From: Bacteroidota bacterium | Lineage (GTDB): Bacteria; Bacteroidota; Bacteroidia; Chitinophagales; Chitinophagaceae | Length of the DNA: 45,461 bases | Reading direction: 5' to 3' | NCBI GenBank assembly: GCA_005798905.1 | Contig: SYIK01000007.1 | Location: 1-45,461, forward strand | In this document: positions 8,201 through 18,789 of the stretch, piece after piece | How the letters are laid out: every line of letters starts with the position of its first letter | Numbering within the stretch: the stretch's first letter is position 1 | Notes under the pieces: model-generated | The model's database searches: none | Seen by the model: the letters and a program-made list of their open reading frames with translations, nothing else | Told to the model about the DNA's origin: nothing | Translations under genes and position numbers: made by a program

Positions 8201-8233
8201 AAAAAGGCAATCTTTAAAAAGGTTGTCTTTTTT
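8201..8233 (+). terminator. intrinsic terminator, probably the displaced tRNA-Pro terminator
   Basis: AGGCAATCT (8205-8213) pairs with AGGTTGTCT (8220-8228) using two G-U pairs, with loop TTAAAA. A-run before and T-run after. It starts 4 nt after the attR-like repeat. Confidence 0.75.
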
Positions 8234-8287
8234 TATTTTTAATTATTGACGACTAACTATTTATTTCCGCTACATTTCATCATTCAT

Positions 8288-8295
8288 TATCTTTG
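8288..8295 (+). promoter_or_regulatory. ychF -7 promoter element
   Basis: TATCTTTG matches TAnnTTTG and lies 44 nt before the ychF ATG. The -33 box is weak. Confidence 0.5.
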
Positions 8296-8339
8296 CGCCC
8301 GTTTAAAAAACAAAAAATAAAGACTAAATTTTTATAAAA

Positions 8340-9437
8340 ATGGGACTGAAAGCCGGAATTGTAGGATTGCCGAATGTGGGAAAATCAACCTTATTTAATG
8401 CAGTGAGTAATAGCGCGAAGGCTCAAGCGAGTAATTATCGTTTTTGCACCATCGAACCTAATGTGGGATTGGTAGATGTGCCGGACAAACGCATTCACAA
8501 ATTAGCCGAATTGGTAAAGCCAGATCGGATTGTTCCCACTCAAATAGAAATTGTAGATATTGCTGGATTGGTTCGTGGCGCAAGCAAAGGAGAAGGTTTG
8601 GGTAATAAATTTTTGGCAAATATTCGCGAAGTGGACGCAATTATACATGTCATTCGCTGTTTCGAAGATGAAAATGTTTTACGCGATGAAGGAAAAATTA
8701 ATCCAATTTCCGATAAAGAAATTATTGACACGGAGCTTCAACTAAAAGATTTAGAAAGTGTAGAAAAGAAAATTTCGAGAACAGAAAAGCAAATCCGTAT
8801 TGATCCAAAATTTAAAATTGAATTAGAAACATTATTAATTTGTCAAACACAATTACAAAACGGAAAAAATATTCGCGAGCTGAATTTGTCAAAACATGAA
8901 AAAATTGCCATTGACGATTTGTTTCTTTTAACCGACAAGCCCGTACTTTATGTTGCCAATGTGGATGAACCTTCCATGCATAGCGGAAATCAATTTTCAC
9001 AAACATTGCAAGAAGCAGTAAAAAATGAAAATGCGGAAGTGATTATAATGAATAATACAATTGAAGCACAGATTGCCGAAATGGATAACCCAGATGACAA
9101 ACAATTATTCATGGAAGAATATCAAATGAAAGAACCTGCATTAGATCGTTTGATTCATTCAACTTATAAACTATTAAATCTTTACACATATTTTACTGCA
9201 GGGGTGCAAGAAGTTCGCGCATGGACAATTCATATTGGATGGAAAGCGCCGCAAGCCGCAAGTGTTATTCATACCGATTTTGAAAAAGGTTTTATAAAAG
9301 CGGAAGTAATTGGTTACAATGATTACTTACAATATGGATCTGAAGCAGCTTGTAGAGAAGTTGGAAAATTACGAATTGAAGGAAAAGAATATTTAGTGAA
9401 AGATGGAGATATTATGCATTTCCGATTTAATGTTTAA
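8340..9437 (+). CDS. ychF: redox-regulated ATPase YchF (Obg-like)
   Basis: YchF is a ribosome-associated P-loop protein that prefers ATP to GTP and is linked to oxidative-stress tolerance in E. coli. The 365 residues match the family length. G1 is GLPNVGKST (residues 9-17), G3 is [20 protein letters not shown]-like, and the altered G4 motif NVDE, instead of NKxD, explains ATP use. The C-terminal TGS domain starts around [10 protein letters not shown]. The start ATG is preceded by an A-rich leader. Its stop abuts the stop of the convergent outer-membrane protein gene with no spacer, so no separate terminator fits between them. Confidence 0.97.
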   Translation: MGLKAGIVGLPNVGKSTLFNAVSNSAKAQASNYRFCTIEPNVGLVDVPDKRIHKLAELVKPDRIVPTQIEIVDIAGLVRGASKGEGLGNKFLANIREVDAIIHVIRCFEDENVLRDEGKINPISDKEIIDTELQLKDLESVEKKISRTEKQIRIDPKFKIELETLLICQTQLQNGKNIRELNLSKHEKIAIDDLFLLTDKPVLYVANVDEPSMHSGNQFSQTLQEAVKNENAEVIIMNNTIEAQIAEMDNPDDKQLFMEEYQMKEPALDRLIHSTYKLLNLYTYFTAGVQEVRAWTIHIGWKAPQAASVIHTDFEKGFIKAEVIGYNDYLQYGSEAACREVGKLRIEGKEYLVKDGDIMHFRFNV

Positions 9438-12400
9438 TTAAAACAACATTTTGATGGAAGCGCGGCCAATATGAATCGTTCTGGCTTCGCCTGGTTTCCT
9501 TCCTTCGTACTGAAAACTTAATTCCATATTTGTAAAAATTCGTTTTGTAAAATCAAGTCCCCATAAATAATTATTTCCAGGGAGCAATCCATTCAACATA
9601 ATATAACTAACAGTAGAATTTGTAGCAAAAGGATATTGAATTTTGTGCAACGCTAATTTTCCGGTTACAGAAGAATTTTGTAGCACATTGTATTTAGATT
9701 CCAATTGAAGTGAATTAGCAACAGCATTTTCGCCACCATAAATTAAACTGTTTTTTGTTTTCTCGTATTTGTAACTTGTTGCTATTCTAAATTGTGTGCC
9801 ATTGATAAAAACGATTTTTGGTTCCAAATTATAAATTGTTAATTCATAATTACGATTGCTAAATTTAGGCGAATAAAGCCCGCTGAATCCGCTTTTTGCT
9901 GCCATGTCCAGCATAATAAATTTATCAATATTCCAACGTATTTTTAAACCCAAATCTTGAATTTGTTTACTTTCATAGCCATAAGTCAACAAATATTTTC
10001 CGCTATTTTTTAAAAAACTTAAATCAAACCCCCATCGATTACTAAATCGATTAAACGAAAGCGTTTGTACCGAAATCGTGTTCAGTGTAATCAAAGCAGT
10101 ATCCGAAAGTTGATTTTTAAATGGGTTGAATTCAACATTTCCAAAAGCAATTGATTTTTTATTTACTTGTAATGAACTTGATAAAACTGTTTTGGAAAGT
10201 AATTTTTTAAACGAATTTATTTCAACATTATTTAAAATTGATTTTGGATTCAATCGAAAACTATAATTGAAAGTGGTAAAATTTGCTTTTATAAATTCGT
10301 TACTCGGCGTATAAATTTTTATATATTTTGCTTGATCGAGAAACAAGGCTTCTTCAAATTCATTCAGTTGTTGCACACCGTCATTGTTATAATCGCGCCA
10401 AGCAAATTGACCTGTACCAGCTGGTACTTCTAAAAAAATAAAATCTCTTTTTTGTTCTTGACCGGTTCCTAATTCATATAATAAATTACCTGTCAACAAT
10501 CCCTTCCATTCATTTATTATATATTCCATTCTTCCTAAAATAGTTTCATCAGATTTTTGTTTCGATATGGAATTAACAACGAGTAGTTTTCGAAATGTGC
10601 TATTAAAATAAAATTGGTGTTTTGGATTTGCACTAATTTCTGATTGAATATTTAAGTTGGAGCTTTTATCGCCAACAATAAATTTTGTTCCAACCGGATA
10701 TTTATCCACTCTTGAAAAATAAGTTACAGCAAATTTATTTTTATTTTTTTCAGTCGATTTCAAATAAACAGAATAAGTACTAAATGAAAAACTTTGTTTG
10801 GAAAGACTGTCCGAAATTTTATTATTGGTTTGTTGTTTTTCATTGGTGTATCGCAAACCAATCCAATATCCATTTAACTTTCGAAGCTCTCTACTAATAT
10901 CAATAATTGGTCGATGATACAGGCCTTTATTTTCTAAATAATTAAACGAACTTAAAAAATATTGGTTGTTGAATTTCCAATTTTTATATTTTGAAACATG
11001 AAACAGTTTTTGCTGAAATCCTCTGTACTGGTCGCTTCTATTGTAATTTGAAAATTGATAACTTATCGAATTATTTTGTTCGTCGTATAATTTTACCGAA
11101 GTTTGAAAAATATGTTCTGAAACAACAGCTTGCTGATTTTGAATTCCCCAATCTCTTAAAAATTCAACTTGGCGCAATCTTTCTAATGGCTTGAATTTAT
11201 CTTGTACGTATTCATAATCAAATGTTGTTTTTAAAACCATTTTTCGCAAACTGCGATTTGAGTAGTTTGAATTATTGTAAAAAGAAAATTTTGCTGCTTT
11301 CCCAAAATCATCGCCACTTTCAAACTTTGAAAAACGATTTACATCCGTATTACTAATTGCTATTTCGGTTCTCAATTCGCTATTTGCATTAATTTTATAC
11401 GAAGATGCAAGTGTAATTAATTGTTGTTTTTTGGGTGTAATTAATAAAAGGATGGGCTCAAACCTACCTTGTTTTACACCACCTATTTTTGGTAAAAATT
11501 TATACACTCTTCCATTTGCTCCAATAAAATTGGTTACATAATTTCCATTCCCCTCTCCCATATCAGTAAACGATAATCTATATTTTGCTGTTGCCGGATT
11601 TTGCGAATATTGATAAAACGAATCAATTGTAGAACCTGTATTAAAATAATTTTTTTCATACAAAATTTTATCAACATCAAAACTTGTATCTACAATTGCC
11701 GACGGATAAAATGCTTTTTGAATACTGTCGCCCAACCGGTTGAGAAATGATTTCTGTTCTTCATTTAAAACTTGATTCAATTGAGAATGTTTGACATCGC
11801 TGTTATCAAATGCTGCAAAACTTAAACTCAATTTTTTATTCAACTGAAACGCTTGTGCTACATAAATATTTGTATTAAGATAATTTCTATCGGCATATTC
11901 AAACTCAACCTGAATACGACTATCCTTAGTAATTGTTTGTTGGGTTGTAAAAATTATTTCCGCAGTATTGTAATTAATTACATAATCTTGATCATCCCCT
12001 CTTTGCATTAATTCGCCATTTATAAAAACGCGTTCCGTTCCTGCAAGTAAAATAAAATACAATTCATTATTATCATTTTTTAACCGATACGGGCCTTGGT
12101 TTCCTTCCAATCCTTGAAAAACATTTCGTGTAAATTTTCCTTTTGCAATTGATGCACTGACCAGCGTTTTAGAAAATGAATTATTACTTTCAAAACTTGC
12201 ACCTTGCATTCTTTTATAAAAATTTAGAAAATAATGTTGCTTTTCTCGAATATCAATATCGCCAAGACTAAGTTTCCAATTTCTTTTTTTAAACTGAAGA
12301 TAAATTTGATCGAATTCATTTAATTGCTGCGTCGTTCCATCTGGTTGAATGGGGATATTATTATCAGTAATTGCAGCATTTATTTCAATACTATCACCCA

Positions 12401-12899
12401 ACACTCCATTTATTGAAAGATTAAAATTCGAATTCAAAACAACATCTTGATTATTTCCTGTGGTAATGCTTCTTCCAAAACTTCCGTTGTATTGCACATC
12501 TCCAAAATCAAATAACTGCTCTGCTTTTCGCCCCTCCCTTTTATTAAATTCAAATGGTTTAACATAAAAACGGTTCATAACGTTTTCATATTTCAAATGC
12601 TGTGTAACTGATTTAATTTTATAAGGGAAAACTCTGTAAACTACATCCACACTATCTATAATGGCGCGATTTTTAAAAATGAGAAGTGAATTAAAATAGT
12701 CTAACTGATAAACCGAATCGTTAATTCCAAGAATGGAAAAAGTTCTTGGAACAATACTAAAACTATCAACTACAGTTGTGTCGGCAACAATTTTAATTCT
12801 TTTTGCACGAAGGTTTGATTGTGTTGCAATTTGAGAATTGCCTTCTGAAATAAAAATAAATACAGCTGCAAAAAATAATATCAGGCCTTTATTTTTCAA
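9438..12899 (-). CDS. large outer-membrane beta-barrel-type protein of unknown function
   Basis: This 1153-residue protein begins with a clear Sec signal peptide (hydrophobic run, then SEGNSQ). The rest is rich in alternating aromatic and polar strands, typical of an outer-membrane barrel, ending in the strand SIKMLF. The segment DDQDYVINYNTAEIIF around residue 300, followed by ITKDSRIQVEFEYADRNY, resembles segments repeated in the gliding/type IX protein SprA, though SprA is about twice as long. No TonB-dependent plug is recognised. I chose TTG 12899-12897 because it directly precedes the signal peptide and no in-frame ATG is near. It lies 53 bp after the oligopeptidase gene. Function unknown. 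Confidence 0.7.
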   Translation of the reverse strand: MKNKGLILFFAAVFIFISEGNSQIATQSNLRAKRIKIVADTTVVDSFSIVPRTFSILGINDSVYQLDYFNSLLIFKNRAIIDSVDVVYRVFPYKIKSVTQHLKYENVMNRFYVKPFEFNKREGRKAEQLFDFGDVQYNGSFGRSITTGNNQDVVLNSNFNLSINGVLGDSIEINAAITDNNIPIQPDGTTQQLNEFDQIYLQFKKRNWKLSLGDIDIREKQHYFLNFYKRMQGASFESNNSFSKTLVSASIAKGKFTRNVFQGLEGNQGPYRLKNDNNELYFILLAGTERVFINGELMQRGDDQDYVINYNTAEIIFTTQQTITKDSRIQVEFEYADRNYLNTNIYVAQAFQLNKKLSLSFAAFDNSDVKHSQLNQVLNEEQKSFLNRLGDSIQKAFYPSAIVDTSFDVDKILYEKNYFNTGSTIDSFYQYSQNPATAKYRLSFTDMGEGNGNYVTNFIGANGRVYKFLPKIGGVKQGRFEPILLLITPKKQQLITLASSYKINANSELRTEIAISNTDVNRFSKFESGDDFGKAAKFSFYNNSNYSNRSLRKMVLKTTFDYEYVQDKFKPLERLRQVEFLRDWGIQNQQAVVSEHIFQTSVKLYDEQNNSISYQFSNYNRSDQYRGFQQKLFHVSKYKNWKFNNQYFLSSFNYLENKGLYHRPIIDISRELRKLNGYWIGLRYTNEKQQTNNKISDSLSKQSFSFSTYSVYLKSTEKNKNKFAVTYFSRVDKYPVGTKFIVGDKSSNLNIQSEISANPKHQFYFNSTFRKLLVVNSISKQKSDETILGRMEYIINEWKGLLTGNLLYELGTGQEQKRDFIFLEVPAGTGQFAWRDYNNDGVQQLNEFEEALFLDQAKYIKIYTPSNEFIKANFTTFNYSFRLNPKSILNNVEINSFKKLLSKTVLSSSLQVNKKSIAFGNVEFNPFKNQLSDTALITLNTISVQTLSFNRFSNRWGFDLSFLKNSGKYLLTYGYESKQIQDLGLKIRWNIDKFIMLDMAAKSGFSGLYSPKFSNRNYELTIYNLEPKIVFINGTQFRIATSYKYEKTKNSLIYGGENAVANSLQLESKYNVLQNSSVTGKLALHKIQYPFATNSTVSYIMLNGLLPGNNYLWGLDFTKRIFTNMELSFQYEGRKPGEARTIHIGRASIKMLF

Positions 12900-12952
12900 G
12901 ATCCGATTTTTAAAATTCTTATTTCAGAAATATAAAATGGCCTCGTAAGCAA

Positions 12953-15115
12953 TTATTTTGTTATTCCTTCCAAAGCAAAAAGAAATGAATATTGCAATGC
13001 AATATCTTTCAAATAGTCAAACCTTCCGGAAGCGCCACCATGGCCGGCATCCATATTTGTGTTTAAGAAAAGTTTATTCTTATCTGTTTTCAATTCGCGC
13101 AATTTTGCGACCCATTTTGCAGGTTCAAAATATTGTACTTGGCTATCGTGCAATCCAGTAGTGACAAGCATATTCGGATAATTTTTTGTTCCCACATTAT
13201 CAATTGGAGAATATGATTTCATATAAAAATATTCTTCCTTGATAGAAGGGTTTCCCCATTCCAAATATTCACCTGTTGTTAATGGAATGCTTGCATCACT
13301 CATGGTTGTTATTACGTCTACAAATGGAACAGCTGCGATTATTCCATTCCATAAATCTGGTGCCATGTTTGAAATTGCTCCCATCAATAACCCACCGGCA
13401 CTTCCTCCCATTGCATAAAGATGCTTGGAAGACGTATATTCTTCTTTCACCAAAAACTCGCCACAATTAATAAAATCGGTGAATGTGTTTTTTTTGTTCA
13501 ACATTTTACCTTCATCATACCACTGCCGTCCCATTTCTTGCCCACCGCGAATGTGCGCCAACGCATAAATAAAACCACGATTCAATAAACTTAACCGATT
13601 GGAGCTAAATGTAGCAAATGAATTTGAGCCATAAGAACCATAAGCATAAAGCAGTAATGGATTTTCACCATTCTTCAACATCCCTTTTTTATAAATAATT
13701 GAAACAGGAATTTGAGAACCATCTGTTGCTTTTACAAAAATTCGTTCGCTAACAAATTCATCTTTATTATAGCCCCCAACAACTTCTGTTTGTTTTTTCA
13801 ATTCTCTTTCTTTTGTATCCATATTGTAATCGAAAACAGAATTGGGTGTAACGAATGAAGTATAATTGAAACGCAAAACATTTGTGTTAAAATCAGGATT
13901 AGCGCCAACTGAGGCTAAATATGCCGGCTCGGAAAATTCTAAATAATAATCTGATTTTGATTTCGGATTAATAATTCGAATTTGTGTCAACCCTGCTTTT
14001 AATTCTGAAACCACCAAATGTTTATTAAAAACTGAAACACTCGACAAATAAACATCGGGACGATGTGCAATGACTTCTTTCCAATTCTCGACATTCGTTT
14101 TCCCCAACGCACATTCCATCAATCTAAAATTCGGTGCTTGTAAATTAGTTCTAATGAAAAAATTATTTTCGAAATGATCAACATCATAAAGCAATCCCAT
14201 CGATCTTGAATTAAAAACTGAAAATTCACCATTTGGTTTTTCAGCATCTAAATACAAGACTTCACTTTGCTGTTCACCTAATTCAGAATAAATAAAAACA
14301 TATTTTTTCGATTTGCTTCTTGAAACGCCCATGTAATGTCGGTAGTCTTTTTCTTCATAAACCTTTGTATCCTTTGCAGGGTCTGTACCTACCTGATGTC
14401 TCCAAACTTGATTTCCTAATAATGTTGTTAAATCTTTTTTGATGTAAAAAACGGTTTTATTATCTGCTGCCCAAGCATAAGATCCTCCTTCGGTATTGAG
14501 AATTGTTTCAGGAAAATAAATTCCTGTTTTTAAATTTTTAAACTTTAGTTTATACAATCTTCTGCTAACATCATCTTCGCCAATTGCTAAAAATTCATTG
14601 TTGTCACTAACTTTTAAACCAGCTGCGCTGTAATAATTTTTTCCTTCGGCAGCAATATTTGCATTATGAATTATTTCTTCGTGTGCGTCTAAATTTTCTT
14701 TTTTTCTACAATACACTGCATATTGTTTCCCTTCTTCGAAACGAGCATAATACCAATAGCCATTGTCTTTGTATGGCACTGACTCATCTTTTTCCTTTAT
14801 GCGTCCTTTCATTTCGGAAAACAATGTTTCGCGAAGTCCTTTTAATCCAGACATCATCGTATCTAAATAAGCATTTTCTGCTTTTAAATAATTTACAACA
14901 TTCGTGCTATCGGGACCTTTTTTAAAAAAGTCGTTCATCCAATAATAATTATCTATACGAACATCTCCATGTACAATAAGTTCTTTCGCTTTTTTTTCTG
15001 CGATTGGAGGCGTTATTCCATCTGGCCATTGATACGTTACATTTTTCAAAGTAGTAGAATTGTTACATGATAAAATAAACAAACCGAAAAAAAGAAAAAT
15101 AATTTTGATTTTCAT
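12953..15115 (-). CDS. ptrB: S9 family peptidase, oligopeptidase B-like lipoprotein
   Basis: Oligopeptidase B cleaves short peptides after basic residues. The 720 residues contain an N-terminal beta-propeller (about 100-440) and a C-terminal alpha/beta hydrolase. The catalytic serine is S572 in YAMGGSAGG; aspartate follows in GLHDSQVQYFEPAKW and histidine in DAGHGGASGRFD. The N-terminus ends with the lipobox LFILSC, so the protein is probably a lipoprotein in the envelope, not cytoplasmic like the E. coli enzyme. It reads toward the barrel protein and away from sdhB. The exact specificity (basic residues) is inferred from family resemblance. Confidence 0.88.
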   Translation of the reverse strand: MKIKIIFLFFGLFILSCNNSTTLKNVTYQWPDGITPPIAEKKAKELIVHGDVRIDNYYWMNDFFKKGPDSTNVVNYLKAENAYLDTMMSGLKGLRETLFSEMKGRIKEKDESVPYKDNGYWYYARFEEGKQYAVYCRKKENLDAHEEIIHNANIAAEGKNYYSAAGLKVSDNNEFLAIGEDDVSRRLYKLKFKNLKTGIYFPETILNTEGGSYAWAADNKTVFYIKKDLTTLLGNQVWRHQVGTDPAKDTKVYEEKDYRHYMGVSRSKSKKYVFIYSELGEQQSEVLYLDAEKPNGEFSVFNSRSMGLLYDVDHFENNFFIRTNLQAPNFRLMECALGKTNVENWKEVIAHRPDVYLSSVSVFNKHLVVSELKAGLTQIRIINPKSKSDYYLEFSEPAYLASVGANPDFNTNVLRFNYTSFVTPNSVFDYNMDTKERELKKQTEVVGGYNKDEFVSERIFVKATDGSQIPVSIIYKKGMLKNGENPLLLYAYGSYGSNSFATFSSNRLSLLNRGFIYALAHIRGGQEMGRQWYDEGKMLNKKNTFTDFINCGEFLVKEEYTSSKHLYAMGGSAGGLLMGAISNMAPDLWNGIIAAVPFVDVITTMSDASIPLTTGEYLEWGNPSIKEEYFYMKSYSPIDNVGTKNYPNMLVTTGLHDSQVQYFEPAKWVAKLRELKTDKNKLFLNTNMDAGHGGASGRFDYLKDIALQYSFLFALEGITK

Positions 15116-15145
15116 AAACTTAATTTATGCCTGAATATACAAACA

Positions 15146-15164
15146 GCTTCATTAATAATGAAGC
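15146..15164 (-). terminator. hairpin after sdhB, possible terminator
   Basis: GCTTCATT and AATGAAGC form a perfect 8-bp stem with a 3-nt loop, 27 nt after the sdhB stop. The T-run that follows is poor (TGTTTGT), so termination may be weak or factor-assisted. Confidence 0.45.
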
Positions 15165-15191
15165 ACAATATTATTTAGTAAAGTAAAAATC

Positions 15192-15956
15192 TTATTTCTC
15201 TGAAGTTAGTCCGGCCATCAAATATTCTTTATTTAACCTTGCAATATTTTCAATTGAAATTCCCTTTGGACAAATTGCTTCGCAAGCACCCGTGTTGGTG
15301 CAAGAACCAAATCCTTCTTTATCCATTTGCGCTACCATATTTAGCGCTCTTATTTTTCTTTCGGGAGAACCTTGTGGCAGCAAAGCTAAATGTGTAACTT
15401 TTGCAGACACAAATAACATTGCCGAACTATTTTTGCAGGCGGCAACACAAGCACCGCAACCAATACAAGCTGCAGCTGCAAAAGAAGCATCTGCTTTACT
15501 TTTTTCAATCGGCAACGAATTTGCATCAACTGCATTTCCTGTATTTACAGAAATAAAACCACCAGCTTGAATAATTCTATCGAACGAAGAACGATCGACT
15601 ACTAAATCTTTTAACACTGTAAACGCATTAGCTCGCCAAGGTTCTATCACAATTGTTTCACCATCATTAAATGCACGCATGTGTAATTGGCAAGTAGTAG
15701 TTTCATTCATTGGCCCATGTGGCCGACCATTAATATACATTGAGCAAGCTCCACAAATTCCTTCTCTACAATCGTGATCGAATGCAATAGGTTCGCTCCC
15801 TTCACTTATTAATTTTTCATTCAGCACATCTATCATTTCCAAAAAAGACATCTCAGTAGAAACATCATTAACTGTGTAAGTTTTAAAACTTCCGCTTGTT
15901 TGGCTATTGGATTGCCGCCAAATTTTTAATTTTAGATTGATGCTTTTGTGCTCCAT
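15192..15956 (-). CDS. sdhB: succinate dehydrogenase/fumarate reductase iron-sulfur subunit
   Basis: This electron-transfer subunit links the flavin of SdhA to the membrane quinone site. In 254 residues it shows three iron-sulfur clusters: a [2Fe-2S] motif in [19 protein letters not shown], a [4Fe-4S] motif in [13 protein letters not shown] and a third cluster motif in [17 protein letters not shown]. Gene order C-A-B with 28-bp gaps is the arrangement of B. subtilis-type and Bacteroidota enzymes. The sequence alone does not decide the main direction (succinate oxidation or fumarate reduction). Starts at ATG 15956-15954. Confidence 0.96.
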   Translation of the reverse strand: MEHKSINLKLKIWRQSNSQTSGSFKTYTVNDVSTEMSFLEMIDVLNEKLISEGSEPIAFDHDCREGICGACSMYINGRPHGPMNETTTCQLHMRAFNDGETIVIEPWRANAFTVLKDLVVDRSSFDRIIQAGGFISVNTGNAVDANSLPIEKSKADASFAAAACIGCGACVAACKNSSAMLFVSAKVTHLALLPQGSPERKIRALNMVAQMDKEGFGSCTNTGACEAICPKGISIENIARLNKEYLMAGLTSEK

Positions 15957-15984
15957 TGAAGCAATTATTTTTTTTTGAATAAAA

Positions 15985-17958
15985 TTATTTATACGATCGT
16001 TGAGATGGTTTTACTACTTCGTAATTCAGATCTTCCTTTTGCATTTCCCAATGATGATTGCCCTTGTATTCCCAATTGGCGACATACATAAATTTATCAT
16101 CATGACGCAATGCTTCGCCATCATCCGTTTGCGATTCTTCTCTAAAATGTCCACCACAACTTTCTGCACGATTGAGTGCATCAATACACATCAATTCTCC
16201 CAACTCAATAAAATCGGCAACACGACCGGCTTTATCCAATTCCGGATTCATTTCATTTATTGATCCCAGAATTCGAACTTGTTGCCAAAATTCTTTTTTC
16301 AATTGTTGAATTTCAATAATGGCTTCTTTTAACCCTGTGGCATTACGCGCCATACCACATTTGTCCCACATTATTTTTCCCAATCTTTTATGAAAACTTT
16401 CTACTGATTGTGTTCCTTTTATTTCCATTAATTTTTGAATGCGTTCAGCAACTTTTTTTTCTGCTTCTTCAAAAGCCGGATGATTGACAGAAATATTTGT
16501 TGTTCCAATTTCATCTGCCAAATAATTACCAACTGTATATGGAATTACAAAATATCCGTCAGCCAAGCCTTGCATCAATGCCGAAGCCCCCAAACGATTT
16601 GCACCGTGATCGGAAAAATTTGCTTCGCCCAAACAATAAAGCCCTTTTACGTTTGTCATTAGTTCGTAGTCAACCCAAAGCCCTCCCATTGTATAATGTA
16701 CAGCAGGATAAATTCGCATCGGTAATTCGTATGGATTTTCTCCAGTTATCTTTTCGTACATATCAAAAAGATTACCGTATTTTTCTTTAACTACTTCTTT
16801 ACCTAATTTAATGATTGTTTCGTCGGTGCTATTTTCCAAAGCCAATTTTCCGGCTTCTATTTTCCCGTATCTTTTTATTGCAGCTGCAAAATCTAAATAC
16901 ACGGCTTGTTTGGAGGTTCCCACTCCGAAACCTGCGTCACATCTTTCTTTTGCTGCTCTTGATGCAACATCTCTCGGAACTAAATTTCCAAAAGCGGGAT
17001 ATCTTCTTTCTAAATAATAATCTCTTTCATTTTCCGGAATATCTACTGATTTTCTTTCATCCGCTTTTTGTTTTGGTACCCAAATTCGTCCATCGTTTCT
17101 CAATGATTCACTCATCAATGTAAGTTTGCTTTGATGATCTCCACTTACCGGAATACAAGTCGGGTGAATTTGTGTAAAACAAGGATTGCCGAAATAAGCT
17201 CCTTTTTTATGCGCTTTCCATGCTGCTGTAACATTGCTTCCCATTGCATTGGTGCTTAAATAAAAAACATTCCCATAACCGCCCGTACAAAGCAATACCG
17301 CATGACCACTATGTTTTTCTAATTTTCCGGTTATTAAATCTCGTGCAATAATTCCTTTTGCTTTTTCATCAATTATTACCAAGTCGTGCATTTCGTGACG
17401 TGTAAACATTTTTACATTACCCAAAGAAATTTGTCTTTCCAATGCTTGATAAGCTCCTATCAAAAGTTGTTGTCCTGTTTGACCGGCAGCATAAAATGTT
17501 CGCTGTACTTGCGTACCTCCAAAACTTCTATTGCTTAATAATCCGCCGTATTCTCTTGCAAAAGGGACGCCTTGTGCCACACATTGATCGATAATATTTG
17601 CACTTACTTCTGCCAGCCGATGCACGTTTGCTTCTCTTGCACGGTAATCGCCTCCTTTTATTGTATCGTAAAACAATCGATAAATACTGTCGCCATCGTT
17701 TTGGTAATTTTTTGCAGCATTAATTCCTCCTTGTGCTGCAATAGAATGTGCACGACGTGGAGAATCTTGAAAACAAAAAGCTTTTACTTGATATCCTAAT
17801 TCTCCCAAAGACGCTGCTGCAGAAGCTCCGGCTAATCCCGTTCCTACAACAATGATCTCTAACTTTCTTTTGTTTGCAGGGTTTACCAACTTGCAATGCC
17901 CTTTATAGTCTGTCCACTTTTCGCTTAGCTTCCCTGTCGGAATTTTTGCATCAACCAT
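15985..17958 (-). CDS. sdhA: succinate dehydrogenase/fumarate reductase flavoprotein subunit
   Basis: This is the catalytic subunit of complex II and interconverts succinate and fumarate. The 657 residues begin, after about 30 residues, with the dinucleotide-binding fold [21 protein letters not shown]71 in [15 protein letters not shown] is the expected covalent FAD attachment. The substrate-site segment TQIHPTCIP and the arginine-containing [17 protein letters not shown] follow. It sits 28 bp after sdhC and 28 bp before sdhB, so one transcript is likely from the promoter before sdhC. Confidence 0.97.
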   Translation of the reverse strand: MVDAKIPTGKLSEKWTDYKGHCKLVNPANKRKLEIIVVGTGLAGASAAASLGELGYQVKAFCFQDSPRRAHSIAAQGGINAAKNYQNDGDSIYRLFYDTIKGGDYRAREANVHRLAEVSANIIDQCVAQGVPFAREYGGLLSNRSFGGTQVQRTFYAAGQTGQQLLIGAYQALERQISLGNVKMFTRHEMHDLVIIDEKAKGIIARDLITGKLEKHSGHAVLLCTGGYGNVFYLSTNAMGSNVTAAWKAHKKGAYFGNPCFTQIHPTCIPVSGDHQSKLTLMSESLRNDGRIWVPKQKADERKSVDIPENERDYYLERRYPAFGNLVPRDVASRAAKERCDAGFGVGTSKQAVYLDFAAAIKRYGKIEAGKLALENSTDETIIKLGKEVVKEKYGNLFDMYEKITGENPYELPMRIYPAVHYTMGGLWVDYELMTNVKGLYCLGEANFSDHGANRLGASALMQGLADGYFVIPYTVGNYLADEIGTTNISVNHPAFEEAEKKVAERIQKLMEIKGTQSVESFHKRLGKIMWDKCGMARNATGLKEAIIEIQQLKKEFWQQVRILGSINEMNPELDKAGRVADFIELGELMCIDALNRAESCGGHFREESQTDDGEALRHDDKFMYVANWEYKGNHHWEMQKEDLNYEVVKPSQRSYK

Positions 17959-17986
17959 ATTAGCAGATTATAACTTTTAATTTATT

Positions 17987-18697
17987 TTAACCAATCCATC
18001 CCATTTTAAAACTGATTGGCATCATCGCAAAAACCAAAGGAACAATTACTGAATATCCAATACCAATCGATTTTAAAATTTTTATATAGCGTCCATTATG
18101 TACCCCTAACGAACGAAATGCACTTTCAAACCCATGTAACAAATGGTATGTAAGTGAAATACAAGCAAGCACATAAACAATTACAACCCACCATTCACTA
18201 AAAGTAATTTTCATTAATAAAAACATATCGTGTGACATTCTTCCGTTGCTTAAAATAATTGGTGTTTCTAACCCAACATGTGTAAATCGAGAAGGAATCC
18301 AGAAATGCCACCAATGTAATATTAAAAACAACAAAAGTATTGTTCCCAATAAACCCATCGATCTACTATACCATTTACTTCCTTTATTGCCTACTGGAAC
18401 TTGATAACCAATTTTTCGCTTATTATGGTTTTCCATTTCTAACATAACTCCTTGAATGATATGAATAAAAAAACCAAGAAATAATACTATTTCCATTAAT
18501 CGAATAAGCATGGTTTTACCCATATAATCCGCTGCACGATTAAACATATCTCCGTTATCGGTAGCATCATACAAATCGTTAAAAACGCATGCATTTATAC
18601 CCAAGTGAACTACAAGAAATGAAATAAGGAACAATCCTGTAACACTCATCACAATTTTTCTACCAATTGAAGAGGATAAAAGTTGAGACCAATTCAT
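17987..18697 (-). CDS. sdhC: succinate dehydrogenase cytochrome b subunit (b558 family)
   Basis: The 236-residue membrane anchor has about five hydrophobic helices and conserved heme-ligand-type histidines in LVVHLGINA, FFIHIIQG, LILHWWHFW and LTYHLLHGFESAFRSLG, which fits a diheme single-chain anchor like that of B. subtilis and Wolinella. It oxidises or reduces menaquinone in the inner membrane. As first gene of the operon it has a TACTTTTG -7 element at 18733-18740. Such organisms lack a separate sdhD, and none is present here. Confidence 0.94.
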   Translation of the reverse strand: MNWSQLLSSSIGRKIVMSVTGLFLISFLVVHLGINACVFNDLYDATDNGDMFNRAADYMGKTMLIRLMEIVLFLGFFIHIIQGVMLEMENHNKRKIGYQVPVGNKGSKWYSRSMGLLGTILLLFLILHWWHFWIPSRFTHVGLETPIILSNGRMSHDMFLLMKITFSEWWVVIVYVLACISLTYHLLHGFESAFRSLGVHNGRYIKILKSIGIGYSVIVPLVFAMMPISFKMGWIG

Positions 18698-18732
18698 GCT
18701 AATAAATAATTTTGAATAGAATTTTTACCGCG

Positions 18733-18740
18733 CAAAAGTA
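18733..18740 (-). promoter_or_regulatory. sdhCAB -7 promoter element
   Basis: CAAAAGTA on the plus strand reads TACTTTTG toward sdhC (TAnnTTTG). Its end is 35 nt before the ATG. The -33 box is not a clear TTTG. Confidence 0.5.
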
Positions 18741-18789
18741 CTACTCAAATATGAAATGAAAAGGAAAAAATTAAAACCAATTTGAAATG

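Larger units (their letters stand above)
8036..8339. other. 304-bp intergenic region between fic and ychF
   Basis: It holds the rest of the 15-bp repeat, the attR-like 14-mer, a terminator at 8201-8233 and the ychF promoter at 8288-8295. I see no small gene here. Confidence 0.6.
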
